From assembly GCF_000620785.1 (NCBI RefSeq), contig NZ_JIAI01000012.1, positions 156,139 to 220,138 of the forward strand: a DNA stretch of 64,000 nucleotides, read 5' to 3'. Shown here piece by piece: positions 40,875 through 48,892 of the stretch. The notes beneath the pieces are model-generated. The model ran no database searches, had not been told where the DNA came from, and worked only from the letters and a program-made list of their open reading frames with translations. Origin of the DNA: Actinospineispora acaciae DSM 45401 (GTDB taxonomy: Bacteria > Actinomycetota > Actinomycetes > Mycobacteriales > Pseudonocardiaceae). Positions within the stretch are counted from its first letter, which is position 1. Each line of letters begins with the position of its first letter. Made by a program: the position numbers and the translations under genes.

Positions 40875-40905
40875 TTGACGGGATCGATGGTCACCTGCGT
40901 AGGTT
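40875..40905 (+). promoter_or_regulatory. Possible promoter of the peptide-oxygenase pair
   Basis: TTGACG (40875-40880) and TAGGTT (40900-40905) are spaced 19 bases, longer than ideal. They precede the 36-aa gene by about 70 bases. This is the best visible candidate and not certain. Confidence 0.35.
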
Positions 40906-40976
40906 ACTGATGGCCCGGTTCACGGGCCGGCCGTGATCGACCGATTCGGTGTGTCGGGGCCCGAGGGGAGGTGAAC

Positions 40977-41087
40977 ATGGCTGCTCAGGACGCTCTGTTG
41001 CTCGGTGTCGAGGAGGAAAGCGTCGTTGTCCGTCGCGAGACGAACAGTGACAACGACGGTAGCGACCGGAGCTCGGACTTCGTCTGA
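40977..41087 (+). CDS. 36-aa acidic peptide, candidate RiPP precursor
   Basis: ATG 40977 to TGA 41087, with a very strong ribosome site (GGGGAGG, 5-6 bases before the ATG), encodes 36 residues. The first half is leader-like (AAQDALLLGVEEESVVV, an amphipathic helix followed by RRE). The second half is rich in Thr, Asn, Ser and Asp (TNSDNDGSDRSSDFV). There is no signal peptide or known domain. It lies 151 bases before a JmjC/cupin oxygenase on the same strand. A short, well-initiated gene beside a peptide-modifying oxygenase is the typical look of a RiPP precursor, but the family is not one I recognise. A non-RiPP small regulator is also possible. Confidence 0.6.
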   Translation: MAAQDALLLGVEEESVVVRRETNSDNDGSDRSSDFV

Positions 41088-41238
41088 GTGTAACTCTGTG
41101 TAGTCACGTGTGACGGTTGGTGAGCCGCGCGTGCCTACGCGTACAGCCGGTCTCGTCGGGGGTCGACATCGGCCTCCGGCGGGCCGGCCCTCATGTTCAC
41201 CCCTTCGAGATCCTTCGAGACCCACGGAGAGCCGACGC

Positions 41239-42450
41239 ATGCCGTCCGCGCAACTGTTCACCGAGAGCTTCCTCGCCCAGGTGGGTCCGGACTTCGCCGG
41301 CGAACGCCTGGGGCAGGACTTCGTACGGGCGTCGGTCGGCGCGGACTCGGTGCGCGAGCTGCTGACCTGGCCGGCCCTCAACGAGATCCTCAGCACGCAC
41401 CAGCTCGGCGCGCCCCGGTTGCGGCTGTTCCGGGACGGCTCGCAGGTGCCGGTCGGCCGCTACACCCAGCGCGGCGGCGTCGATGGCTCAGGGGGCTCCG
41501 GCGGGTCCGGCGGGTCCGGCGGTCACGAGGTGCTGGTGCCCGACGCGCTGTACCGCGAGCTGCGGGAGGGCGCGAGCCTGGTGCTGGACTCGGTCGACCA
41601 GCTCCACCCGCCGGTCGCGGCCGCCGCCGACGACCTGATGCGGCTGGTCAAAGAGCTGGTGCAGGTGAACCTGTACCTGGTGTGGGGCGACCACCAGGGC
41701 TTCGACACGCACTGGGACGACCATGACACGGTGATCGTCCAGCTGGCCGGCACCAAGCACTGGACGGTGCGCGGACCCGGTCGGCCGTACCCGATGAAGC
41801 TGGACACCGACCACGACCACCGGCCGCCGGACGGCACGATCTGGGAGGGCACGCTCGCGGCCGGCGACATCATCCACGTGCCGCGCGGGTGGTGGCACGC
41901 GGTGCGCGGCACCGGCGACATGAGCATGCACCTGACCTTCGGGTTCACCCGGCGAACCGGCATCGACTGGGCGCGCTGGGTGGTCGAGCAGCTCTACGCC
42001 GAGGAGCTGTTCCGCCAGGACCTGCCCAGGTTCGCCGACGAGCGGCGGCGCCGGGCGCACGAGGACGAGCTGGTCAGGAGCCTGGCGAAGGTGATCGCCG
42101 GGCACCGGCCTTCGGACTTCCTCGCCGCCAGGGATCGCCGGTTCCCGCGCCGGCCGGAGATCAACCTGCCGTGGCCGGTGCGGTACGAGCCGCCCGCCGG
42201 CACCGCCCGCGTCGAGCTGACCGCGCTGCTGGAGCCCGCCGTGCGGGTGGAGGACGGCGCCGTGGCGGTGACCGTGGCCGGCAAGACGTTCCGGTTCGCC
42301 GCCGTGCTCGCGCCGCTGCTGGAACGGCTGGCCGCCGAGCGGTCCGTGCCCGTGACCGCCCTGCGCGCCACCGCCGGGCTCGACGAGAACCAGTTCGATG
42401 CCGCGCTCGAGTTGCTGTTGCGGCACCATCTGGTTGTCGTTCGAGAGTGA
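41239..42450 (+). CDS. JmjC/cupin-4 Fe(II)/2-oxoglutarate oxygenase
   Basis: A 403-aa oxygenase of the cupin-4 (YcfD/ribosomal oxygenase-like) type. The iron triad is H158-x-D160 (GFDTHWDDHD) and H220 (HVPRGWWHAV), spaced as in YcfD. After the barrel a helical segment and a winged-helix-like C-terminus (LDENQFDAALELLLRHHLVV) follow; in RiPP systems winged-helix domains often bind leader peptides. A GGS-repeat linker (residues 82-95; 41485-41523) interrupts the N-terminal part. The start at 41239 has GGAGAG about 8 bases before. It likely hydroxylates a side chain of a peptide or protein; the neighbouring 36-aa peptide is the first candidate. Confidence 0.8.
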   Translation: MPSAQLFTESFLAQVGPDFAGERLGQDFVRASVGADSVRELLTWPALNEILSTHQLGAPRLRLFRDGSQVPVGRYTQRGGVDGSGGSGGSGGSGGHEVLVPDALYRELREGASLVLDSVDQLHPPVAAAADDLMRLVKELVQVNLYLVWGDHQGFDTHWDDHDTVIVQLAGTKHWTVRGPGRPYPMKLDTDHDHRPPDGTIWEGTLAAGDIIHVPRGWWHAVRGTGDMSMHLTFGFTRRTGIDWARWVVEQLYAEELFRQDLPRFADERRRRAHEDELVRSLAKVIAGHRPSDFLAARDRRFPRRPEINLPWPVRYEPPAGTARVELTALLEPAVRVEDGAVAVTVAGKTFRFAAVLAPLLERLAAERSVPVTALRATAGLDENQFDAALELLLRHHLVVVRE

Positions 42451-42463
42451 TATGAATCACATA

Positions 42464-42483
42464 AAGTTAGCCTAGCTTATGCT
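42464..42483 (+). promoter_or_regulatory. Iron box overlapping the -10 of the siderophore-binding gene
   Basis: AAGTTAGCCTAGCTTAT (minus strand ATAAGCTAGGCTAACTT) matches about 14 of 19 positions of the IdeR/DtxR consensus. A -10 TATGCT (42478-42483) overlaps its edge and ends 6 bases before the ATG, so the transcript is probably leaderless and blocked by iron-loaded repressor. Confidence 0.72.
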
Positions 42484-42489
42484 CTGCGC

Positions 42490-43506
42490 ATGATCCCTCT
42501 CGCTGAGCTGTATCCCGTTGAGGATGACGTGAGCCGCCGGTCCCTGCTTGTCGGTGGGGCCGCGGCGGCGGGGTTGGTCGCCTGCGGTGGTGCGAACACG
42601 AACTCCGGCCCGGCCGTGGCCCCGCCCGGCTTTCCGCGAGCCGTCGACCATCCTGGCGGGCGTACGGAGATCCCGGCGCCGCCGGGCCGGATTGTCAGCG
42701 CGATGGACTACGACGACCTGGACGCGGTGCTGGCCGTCGGCGTCACGCCCGTCGCGTTCGGCTTCTCGTCGTGGCTGGTCGAGGGACTCACGCCGTGGGC
42801 GAGCGCGGCCGAGGGCGGGACCCGGCTGGCCGGGCCGGTCGCCCACGTCTCGGTTGAGAGGATCGCCGCGCAGCGCCCGGACCTGGTCGTCGCCCAGGCC
42901 GACCTGGTCTCCGACGCCCTCGACGCGCTGCGACGGCTGGCGCCCACGGTGACGGTGGCGCTGCGCTCCGGCGACTGGAGGGCCGGCACCCGCACGCTCG
43001 GGCGCGCCACCGGTCGGGAGGCGCAGGCCGCCGCGACCATCGACAGGGCCGAGCTCGCGCTGGCCGACGCCAGGGCGCGGCTGGCCGGACTGAGCGGCCG
43101 CCGGGTCGCGGTGATCAACCGCCACGGCGGGCAGGTCCACGTCGAGACCTCGACCGTCGACGTGCACGGCGCCGGCACCGTGGTGTCCGAGCTCGGGCTC
43201 ACGCCCGTCGACGCCGGCACCGTCGCACCGGCCGGCGCGCTGGCGGAGGAGGAGCTCACCCGCCTGGACGAGGTGGACGTCCTGCTCGTCCAGGACTTCG
43301 TGACCGAGACCGCCGCGCTGCTCGGCTCGCCGCTGTTCCAGAGCCTGCGCCCGGTGCGCGAACGCCGCGCCGCGTGCCTGAGCCGTGCCGCCACCCGGGC
43401 ATGTTTCCTGCTCAGCGCGCTGTCGCTACCTTACGCGGCGCGCGAGATGGCCTCGGCGATCAGCGACGCGGCCGCCGGAAACGGCTCGCTCGCCCCGCCG
43501 CGCTGA
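42490..43506 (+). CDS. Iron-siderophore ABC transporter substrate-binding lipoprotein
   Basis: A 338-aa periplasmic-binding-protein-like (FepB/FhuD type) lipoprotein. The N-terminus has a twin-arginine motif (SRRSLLVGG) and lipobox (LVAC), so it is probably exported by Tat and lipid-anchored. The core shows RIVSAMDYDDLDAVLAVGVT, VERIAAQRPDLVV and DEVDVLLVQDFVTETAALLG. An iron box overlaps its promoter. No permease or ATPase for it is in the window, so it must share a transporter encoded elsewhere. It could bind the product of the adjacent peptide-oxygenase pair or a known siderophore. Confidence 0.83.
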   Translation: MIPLAELYPVEDDVSRRSLLVGGAAAAGLVACGGANTNSGPAVAPPGFPRAVDHPGGRTEIPAPPGRIVSAMDYDDLDAVLAVGVTPVAFGFSSWLVEGLTPWASAAEGGTRLAGPVAHVSVERIAAQRPDLVVAQADLVSDALDALRRLAPTVTVALRSGDWRAGTRTLGRATGREAQAAATIDRAELALADARARLAGLSGRRVAVINRHGGQVHVETSTVDVHGAGTVVSELGLTPVDAGTVAPAGALAEEELTRLDEVDVLLVQDFVTETAALLGSPLFQSLRPVRERRAACLSRAATRACFLLSALSLPYAAREMASAISDAAAGNGSLAPPR

Positions 43507-43517
43507 GCGCCCGGTGC

Positions 43518-43544
43518 GGCGGTCGCCCTCGGTGGGCGACCGCC
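43518..43544. terminator. Bidirectional hairpin between convergent genes
   Basis: GGCGGTCGCCC, loop TCGGT, GGGCGACCGCC: a perfect 11-bp GC stem in the 71-base gap between the convergent siderophore-binding and sugar-binding genes. No T-run follows, as is common in actinobacteria. It probably stops transcription from both sides. Confidence 0.6.
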
Positions 43545-43577
43545 GGCCGCTATGCCGGTCAGGCCGGTCAGGCCTGG

Positions 43578-44588
43578 TCAGCAGGCGGACTTGTAGAGGG
43601 CCTCCTTGCCCTCGGGGGTGTCGACGTTCTGCTTGGTCACGATGGTGAAGCCGGTCTGGATCTTCGCGGTGACCGGCTGGCCCTTCAGCGCGGCGATGGC
43701 CTGCTGGACGCCCTGTTCGCCGATCTTGCCGGGCTGCTGGGCGACGAGCGCCTGCACCGTGCCGTCGCGCAGCGCCTTGACCTGGTCCGGGCCCGCGTCG
43801 AAGCCGACGACCTTGACCTGGTCCTGCTTGCCGGCCTGCCGGATGCCGGTCGCGGAGCCCTCGGCGGAGAACAGGTTGGTCGCGAAGACGCCCACGATGT
43901 CGGGGTCCTTCTGCAGGGCGGCGGTCACGATCTGCGCGGCCTTCTGCGGCTCGTTCATCGAGTACTGCACGCCGAGGTCGGTGTAGCGGGGGTCGGCCTT
44001 GACCGCGTCCTGGAAGCCCTTGGCCCGCGCGTCGGTGGTACTCACGCCCGGCTGCACGCTGACCACCAGCACCTTGCCGCCGTTCGGGGCGAGCTGCTTG
44101 ATCGCGTCGAAGGCCGCCTTGCCGCCGCCCTCGTTGTCCGAGGCGATCGCGGACGCGGCGATGGACGGGTCCTTGAGCGTGGTGTCCACCAGGACGACCT
44201 TGATGCCCTGCTGGGTGGCCTGCTCGATCGGCTTCTGCATGGCCGAGACGTCGGTGGGGGCGATCAGGATCGCGTTCGGCCGCGAGGAGATGACCGACTG
44301 CAGGATCGGGGTCTGCATGGTCGGGTCGAACTTCTGGCCGCCCTGGGTGGCCAGCGAGGCGCCGGCGGCCTTGGCGGCGGCCTGCGCGGCGCAGTCCATC
44401 GTGATGTAGAACGCGTCACCGGCGACGCCCTGGACGAACGCGAGCTTGTACGAGCCCCCGGACCCGCCGCCCGAGCCGCCGGAGCCGCCCGAGCCGGAGC
44501 CGCCGGAGCCGCCGCCCGAGCCGCAGGCCGCCGTGAGGCAGAGCGCCACCGCTGCCGCGGCGGCCATCACTGTCTTCAACCTGATCAT
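43578..44588 (-). CDS. Sugar ABC transporter substrate-binding lipoprotein (ribose type)
   Basis: A 336-aa RbsB-like lipoprotein. The signal peptide ends in the lipobox LTAAC, followed by a Gly/Ser linker (about residues 23-45) that tethers the sugar-binding domain: KLAFVQGVAGDAFYITMDC, NAILIAPTDVSAMQKPIE, IVGVFATNLFSAEGSATG, VVGFDAGPDQVKAL. It overlaps the permease stop by ATGA. The ligand is a sugar or polyol handled by the coupled kinases and aldolase. Confidence 0.89.
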   Translation of the reverse strand: MIRLKTVMAAAAAVALCLTAACGSGGGSGGSGSGGSGGSGGGSGGSYKLAFVQGVAGDAFYITMDCAAQAAAKAAGASLATQGGQKFDPTMQTPILQSVISSRPNAILIAPTDVSAMQKPIEQATQQGIKVVLVDTTLKDPSIAASAIASDNEGGGKAAFDAIKQLAPNGGKVLVVSVQPGVSTTDARAKGFQDAVKADPRYTDLGVQYSMNEPQKAAQIVTAALQKDPDIVGVFATNLFSAEGSATGIRQAGKQDQVKVVGFDAGPDQVKALRDGTVQALVAQQPGKIGEQGVQQAIAALKGQPVTAKIQTGFTIVTKQNVDTPEGKEALYKSAC

Positions 44589-45763
44589 GTTGTATCCCTT
44601 CTAGCGCCGATGCCGAAATGGGAGAGGATCGAGGTGCGCGCCGAGGTGCCGCGTTGCGCGGCGGCGCGCCGTGCCTGGTCGACGTAGACGGCGGCGATGA
44701 GCACCGCGCCCACCACCACCTGCTGCCAGAACGGCTGGACGCCGAGGATCACGAAGCCGTTCTGCAGGGTGGACGGGATGAACAGCCCGATCACGGTGCC
44801 GAACACCGAACCCGCGCCGCCGAACAGGCTGGTCCCGCCGATGACCACGCCGGCGATCACGTTCAGGTTCGTGTTGGACTGCCCGGCGATCGTGGTGGAC
44901 TGGAAGAACGCCAGGTTGAGCAGGCCGGCGAACCCGGCGAGCAGTCCGGCCAGCGCGTACACCTTGATCAGGTGCCGGTTCACCTTCACCCCGACCCGGC
45001 GGCCGGCCTCCGGGTTCGAGCCGATGGCGAACGTGTAGAGCCCGAACCGGGTGCGGTGCAGCAGCACGATGCCCAGGACCACGACCACCAGGGCGATCAC
45101 CGACAGGGTGGGCACCTGGCCGACCAGGTTGCCGAAGCCGACGGTGTCCACCAGCACCTCGGGGGCGTCGCGCAGGTCGATGCCGCCGGTGATGATCTGC
45201 GCGATGCCCAGCGCGGCGCCCAGCGTGCCCAGCGTGACGATCAGCGGCGGCACCTTCGCCTTGGCCACCAGCACGCCGTTGACCAGCCCGCAGGCCAGCC
45301 CGGCCGCGCAGGCCACCAGCACGCCGATGCCGGCCACGCCCCAGCCCTGGCCGCCGGCCGCCGCCATCGCCTTGTCCGCCAGCACCCCGGAGAGCACCAG
45401 CACGCTGCCCACCGACAGGTCGATGCCGCCGGTGATGATCACGAACGTCATGCCGACGCCGAGCACCGCCAGGATCGAGGTGTTCACCACGATGCCCCGG
45501 ATGTTGAACCAGGACAGGAACGCGTCCGGGTTCAGCACGCTGAAGATGATCATGATCACGGCGAGGATGAGCACGATCTGCAGCGCCTGCAGCCGCAGCA
45601 CGCGGCCAAACCGACCGTCGGTCTGTTCGTCGGCGTCCGCGTCCGGAACGGCCAGGTGGTTGCGCGGCTCGGTCACGGCGCCCCCGGTCGCGGTGCTGTT
45701 GGTTGCGGCGCTGTTGGTTGCGGCGCCGGTAGCTCGGCCTTGGCCGGCGGGTCCCGTTGTCAT
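44585..45763 (-). CDS. Sugar ABC transporter permease (ribose type)
   Basis: A 392-aa RbsC-like permease with about 8-10 helices and the family region GVGMTFVIITGGIDLSVGSV; INGGIDLSVG-like sequence is diagnostic. A polar Thr/Asn-rich head of about 55 residues is longer than usual and contains ATNSAATNST repeats. It overlaps the ATPase gene and the binding-protein gene by ATGA on each side. Confidence 0.89.
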   Translation of the reverse strand: MTTGPAGQGRATGAATNSAATNSTATGGAVTEPRNHLAVPDADADEQTDGRFGRVLRLQALQIVLILAVIMIIFSVLNPDAFLSWFNIRGIVVNTSILAVLGVGMTFVIITGGIDLSVGSVLVLSGVLADKAMAAAGGQGWGVAGIGVLVACAAGLACGLVNGVLVAKAKVPPLIVTLGTLGAALGIAQIITGGIDLRDAPEVLVDTVGFGNLVGQVPTLSVIALVVVVLGIVLLHRTRFGLYTFAIGSNPEAGRRVGVKVNRHLIKVYALAGLLAGFAGLLNLAFFQSTTIAGQSNTNLNVIAGVVIGGTSLFGGAGSVFGTVIGLFIPSTLQNGFVILGVQPFWQQVVVGAVLIAAVYVDQARRAAAQRGTSARTSILSHFGIGARRDTT

Positions 45764-46548
45764 CGCCCGGCCTCCCCGTTCGCCTCGCCGTTCCCGGCCC
45801 CGTTGCCGTCCAGCGCGCCGGTCATGGCGCCGACCAGCTCTTCCATCGAGGTGTCCGCCGCGTTGTAGCTGGCCACCCGCCGGCCCCGGCGCAGCACGTG
45901 CACCCGGTCGGAGACCTCCAGCACGTGCGGCATGGAGTGGCTGATGAACACCACGCCGATGCCGTTGTCCCGGACCCGCCTGATCAGGTCGAGCACGTTG
46001 CGGGTCTGCACCACGCCGAGCGCCGCCGTGGGCTCGTCCAGGAAGATCACCTTGCTGGCCCAGGCGGCGGCGCGCGCGACCGCGACGCCCTGGCGCTGCC
46101 CGCCGGACATCGAGCCGATCGGCCCGGACAGGTTGCGGACGGTGGCGCCGAGGTTATCGAAGGCCCGCCGGCTGCCCTCGCGCATCGCCTTGTTGTCCAT
46201 GAAGCCCAGCAGCCCGAGCAGGCCGGGGCGCATCACCTCGCGGCCCAGGTACATGTTCCGCACCGGGTCCAGGTGCGGGGCCAGCGCCAGGTCCTGGAAC
46301 ACGGTCTCGATGCCCAGTGCCCGCGCGTCGCTGGGCGAGGCGAACCGCACCCGGCGGCCCTCGAAGTAGATCTCGCCGGCGTCCGGGGCCTCGCTGCCGG
46401 AGAGCAGCTTCACCACCGTGCTCTTGCCGGCGCCGTTGTCGCCGATCAGCGCGACGACCTCGCCGGCGTCGACGTCGAAGTCCGCACCGGCCAGCGCCTG
46501 CACGTGGCCGTACTCGCGGATCAGGCCACGGGCCTCTAGCAGGGTCAT
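45760..46548 (-). CDS. Sugar ABC transporter ATPase (single-domain RbsA type)
   Basis: A 262-aa ATPase: Walker A GDNGAGKST, signature MSGGQRQGVAVARAAAWASK, Walker B VIFLDEPTAALG, switch His in FISHSM. It carries only one nucleotide-binding domain, unlike the double RbsA of enterobacteria, so it works as a homodimer. It ends in a Gly/Asn tail (GNGAGNGEANGEAGR). The ATG at 46548 overlaps the aldolase stop; the longer frame upstream lies inside the aldolase gene. Confidence 0.88.
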   Translation of the reverse strand: MTLLEARGLIREYGHVQALAGADFDVDAGEVVALIGDNGAGKSTVVKLLSGSEAPDAGEIYFEGRRVRFASPSDARALGIETVFQDLALAPHLDPVRNMYLGREVMRPGLLGLLGFMDNKAMREGSRRAFDNLGATVRNLSGPIGSMSGGQRQGVAVARAAAWASKVIFLDEPTAALGVVQTRNVLDLIRRVRDNGIGVVFISHSMPHVLEVSDRVHVLRRGRRVASYNAADTSMEELVGAMTGALDGNGAGNGEANGEAGR

Positions 46549-47468
46549 CGCGTCCTCACCGCCTCTCGCCACGGGCGGGCGCGGCCGGTCACGGCGGCCA
46601 CGCAGGCCTCCAGCCGCAGCCGGGCCGTGCCGTCGAGGAACTCCGCGCGGGCCGGGCCGTCCAGGCCGACGGCCTCCTTCCACAGCGCCCGCCCGGCGAT
46701 GAAGCCGGACGCGCCGCCCTCCTCGCAGGACACCCGCAGCACGTGCTCGAACTCGGCGAAGTCAACCCCGGCGGAGAGCACCGCCCACGGGCCGTCGGTG
46801 ACCTCGGCGATGCGCCGGCAGCCCTTCGGCGAGCCGGGGTACTCCAACTTCAGCAGGTCGGGGCCGATCTCGGTGAGCATCCGGGCGCACTCGACGATGA
46901 CGTCCTCGCGGTGGGCCGTGTTCATCTCGGTGAGCGGCTCCTCGCCGGGCAGCGGGTAGATCAGGTTCTCCACCACGGACGGCAGCCCGGCGCGGCGGCA
47001 GTCGGCGACCACCTCGGCCACCACGGAGAGCACCTCGGCGACCAGGTCCGGTTCTCCGGGCGTGCGCGGGCGGTCCGGGCGCAGCTGGATCAGGAACTTC
47101 ACGGCGTTGCCGCCCATGCCGCGTACCCAGGCGGCGTCCTGCTCCGGGATGCGGAACGCCCTCGGCTCGCCGTTGTGGTTCCCCCGCGACGCCGGCTCGG
47201 CGGCGACCAGCAGGCCGGTGCCGTCCGCCAGCGCACCGGCGGCGCGCACGGCGGGCACGCCGAAGTCGGGGTCCAGCAGGACGGCGCTGGCGCCGGGGGA
47301 CAGCGCGCCGATCACGTCCGCCTTGACCGCGCGCATGCCCTCCTCGGTGGCCTCCTTGTCGGCGGCGGCGAACATCCGGCGCAGGGTGTTGCGCTGGTCC
47401 ATCGCCACGATCGAGAAGACACCGTCCGGGCCTGCTATCGCGTCCAGCGTCGTCGCGTCTAACGTCAC
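46545..47468 (-). CDS. LacD-like class I aldolase (tagatose-bisphosphate type)
   Basis: A 307-aa aldolase of the LacD/DUF2090-like class I family. Landmarks are VFSIVAMDQRNTLRRMF, GNAVKFLIQLRPD and LLKLEYPGSPKG, where K207 corresponds to the Schiff-base lysine of LacD. It would split a 1,6-bisphosphorylated ketohexose or similar sugar into triose phosphates. The GTG start overlaps the kinase stop. A sulfosugar aldolase is an alternative within the same fold. Confidence 0.78.
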   Translation of the reverse strand: MTLDATTLDAIAGPDGVFSIVAMDQRNTLRRMFAAADKEATEEGMRAVKADVIGALSPGASAVLLDPDFGVPAVRAAGALADGTGLLVAAEPASRGNHNGEPRAFRIPEQDAAWVRGMGGNAVKFLIQLRPDRPRTPGEPDLVAEVLSVVAEVVADCRRAGLPSVVENLIYPLPGEEPLTEMNTAHREDVIVECARMLTEIGPDLLKLEYPGSPKGCRRIAEVTDGPWAVLSAGVDFAEFEHVLRVSCEEGGASGFIAGRALWKEAVGLDGPARAEFLDGTARLRLEACVAAVTGRARPWREAVRTR

Positions 47469-48892
47469 AGTGCTACTCCTTCGTGCTGGTCGTCCGGACG
47501 TCCAGAGGCCGCCAGGGCGGTGCGCCGCAGCGGTTCGGCGAAGTCGAGAAGCTCGCCAGGGCACCCCGAGGCGGCGTAGCCCGCGCACAGCGCCGCGCCG
47601 AACGCGCCGGGCTCGGCCAGGTCGCTGAACCGCAGCTCGGGCAGCAGCCGCCGCTTGGCCGCGCGCACGCTGCGCAGCCGGGTCCAGCCGCCGGCCGCGA
47701 CGGCCGCCCTGGGCGCGCCGACCACCTCGGCCATCGCGTCCAGCAGCCCGCCGGTGACCTCGCCGACGTGCGCCAGCGCGGCGGCCCACAGCGCGTCCGG
47801 GGTGGCGGTGTCGCCGACGCGGACGGTCACCGCGTCGTCGGACGGCCGTGCGCCGAGCACCGTGGCCCCGGTGTGCAGGTTCGGCGTCCACGCGTGGTCG
47901 AGCCGGGCGCGGCCGGCCGGGTCGTCGGCGCCGAGCAGGGCCAGCACCCGGCGCAGCACCAGCCCGCCGCGCAACCCGCCGATCAGCGCGGAGCGGCCCT
48001 CGATGACGTGCCGGCCGGCCTCGATGCCGCGACCGACCAGTTCTTCGCGCTGGTCGTCGGTCAGCCCGGCCGGCACCGAGCGCAGCACCACGTCGGCGGT
48101 GCCCGAGGAGTTCAGCAGGTCGTGCGGGCCGACCGCGCCGACGCCGAGCGCGGCCACCGGGTGGTCGTGCCCGACCACGGTGAGCACGGCGCCGGCCAGC
48201 GCGGGCGCGGCGGCGGCCTTGACCCGGCCGGCGGGGCGGCCGGCGGGCACCAGCGGCGGCAGGAACGAGTCGGGGTCGGCGTCGAGCAGCGCCAGCGGTT
48301 CGGGCCACGGCCGGCCGGTGGACTGGTCGAGCAGGCCGGTGCGGGAGGCCAGCGAGGGTTCGGTCACCTGCTCGGCGCCGAGCGCGTGCGCGATGTACTC
48401 CGGGACGTTCAGCCAGCGGCTGCCCGGCGGCAGCGGCAGGCCCTCGGCCCGCATCCAGAGCAGCTTGCCGAACGTCCACTGCGGGCCGACCGGCAGCCCG
48501 GTGCGGCGCGGGAACTCGGTGCGGAACGCGGGATCGAGGGCGGCCAGCTCGGCGTCACCGCGCTGGTCGAACCAGGCGATCACCGGGGTGACCGGCGATC
48601 CTGACGGGTCGAGCACGACGCCGCTCTCGGCGAACCCGGCGATGCCCACGCCCCGGGGGACGACCGGTGTGCCCGCGTTGCGTCCGGCGTCGACCAGCGC
48701 CGCCCCGGCGGCCGCCACCACGTCCGCGAGCAGCGCGTCGCCGGTGGTCTCCGAGCGCCCGTCCGGGTACCTGGTCCAGGTGGTGCGGCGGCCGGCGAAC
48801 CCGAGCGGCGTGCCGTCCGCGCCGATCACCAGCGCCTTGGTCTCCGTTGTGCCCAGGTCGATGCCGACCAGCACGTCCAGCCGGGCCGTCAT
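47465..48892 (-). CDS. FGGY family carbohydrate kinase
   Basis: A 475-aa kinase of the FGGY fold (xylulokinase/gluconokinase group). The N-terminal phosphate loop is LVGIDLGTTETKALVIG; GIAGFAESGVVLD and ITG-like VIAWFDQR follow. The C-terminal ATP domain has VVGHDHPVAALGVGAVGPHD, LNSSGTADVVL and VAAGGWTRLRS. It phosphorylates the sugar imported by the ABC system. Both ends overlap neighbours (LacI and aldolase). Confidence 0.86.
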   Translation of the reverse strand: MTARLDVLVGIDLGTTETKALVIGADGTPLGFAGRRTTWTRYPDGRSETTGDALLADVVAAAGAALVDAGRNAGTPVVPRGVGIAGFAESGVVLDPSGSPVTPVIAWFDQRGDAELAALDPAFRTEFPRRTGLPVGPQWTFGKLLWMRAEGLPLPPGSRWLNVPEYIAHALGAEQVTEPSLASRTGLLDQSTGRPWPEPLALLDADPDSFLPPLVPAGRPAGRVKAAAAPALAGAVLTVVGHDHPVAALGVGAVGPHDLLNSSGTADVVLRSVPAGLTDDQREELVGRGIEAGRHVIEGRSALIGGLRGGLVLRRVLALLGADDPAGRARLDHAWTPNLHTGATVLGARPSDDAVTVRVGDTATPDALWAAALAHVGEVTGGLLDAMAEVVGAPRAAVAAGGWTRLRSVRAAKRRLLPELRFSDLAEPGAFGAALCAGYAASGCPGELLDFAEPLRRTALAASGRPDDQHEGVAL

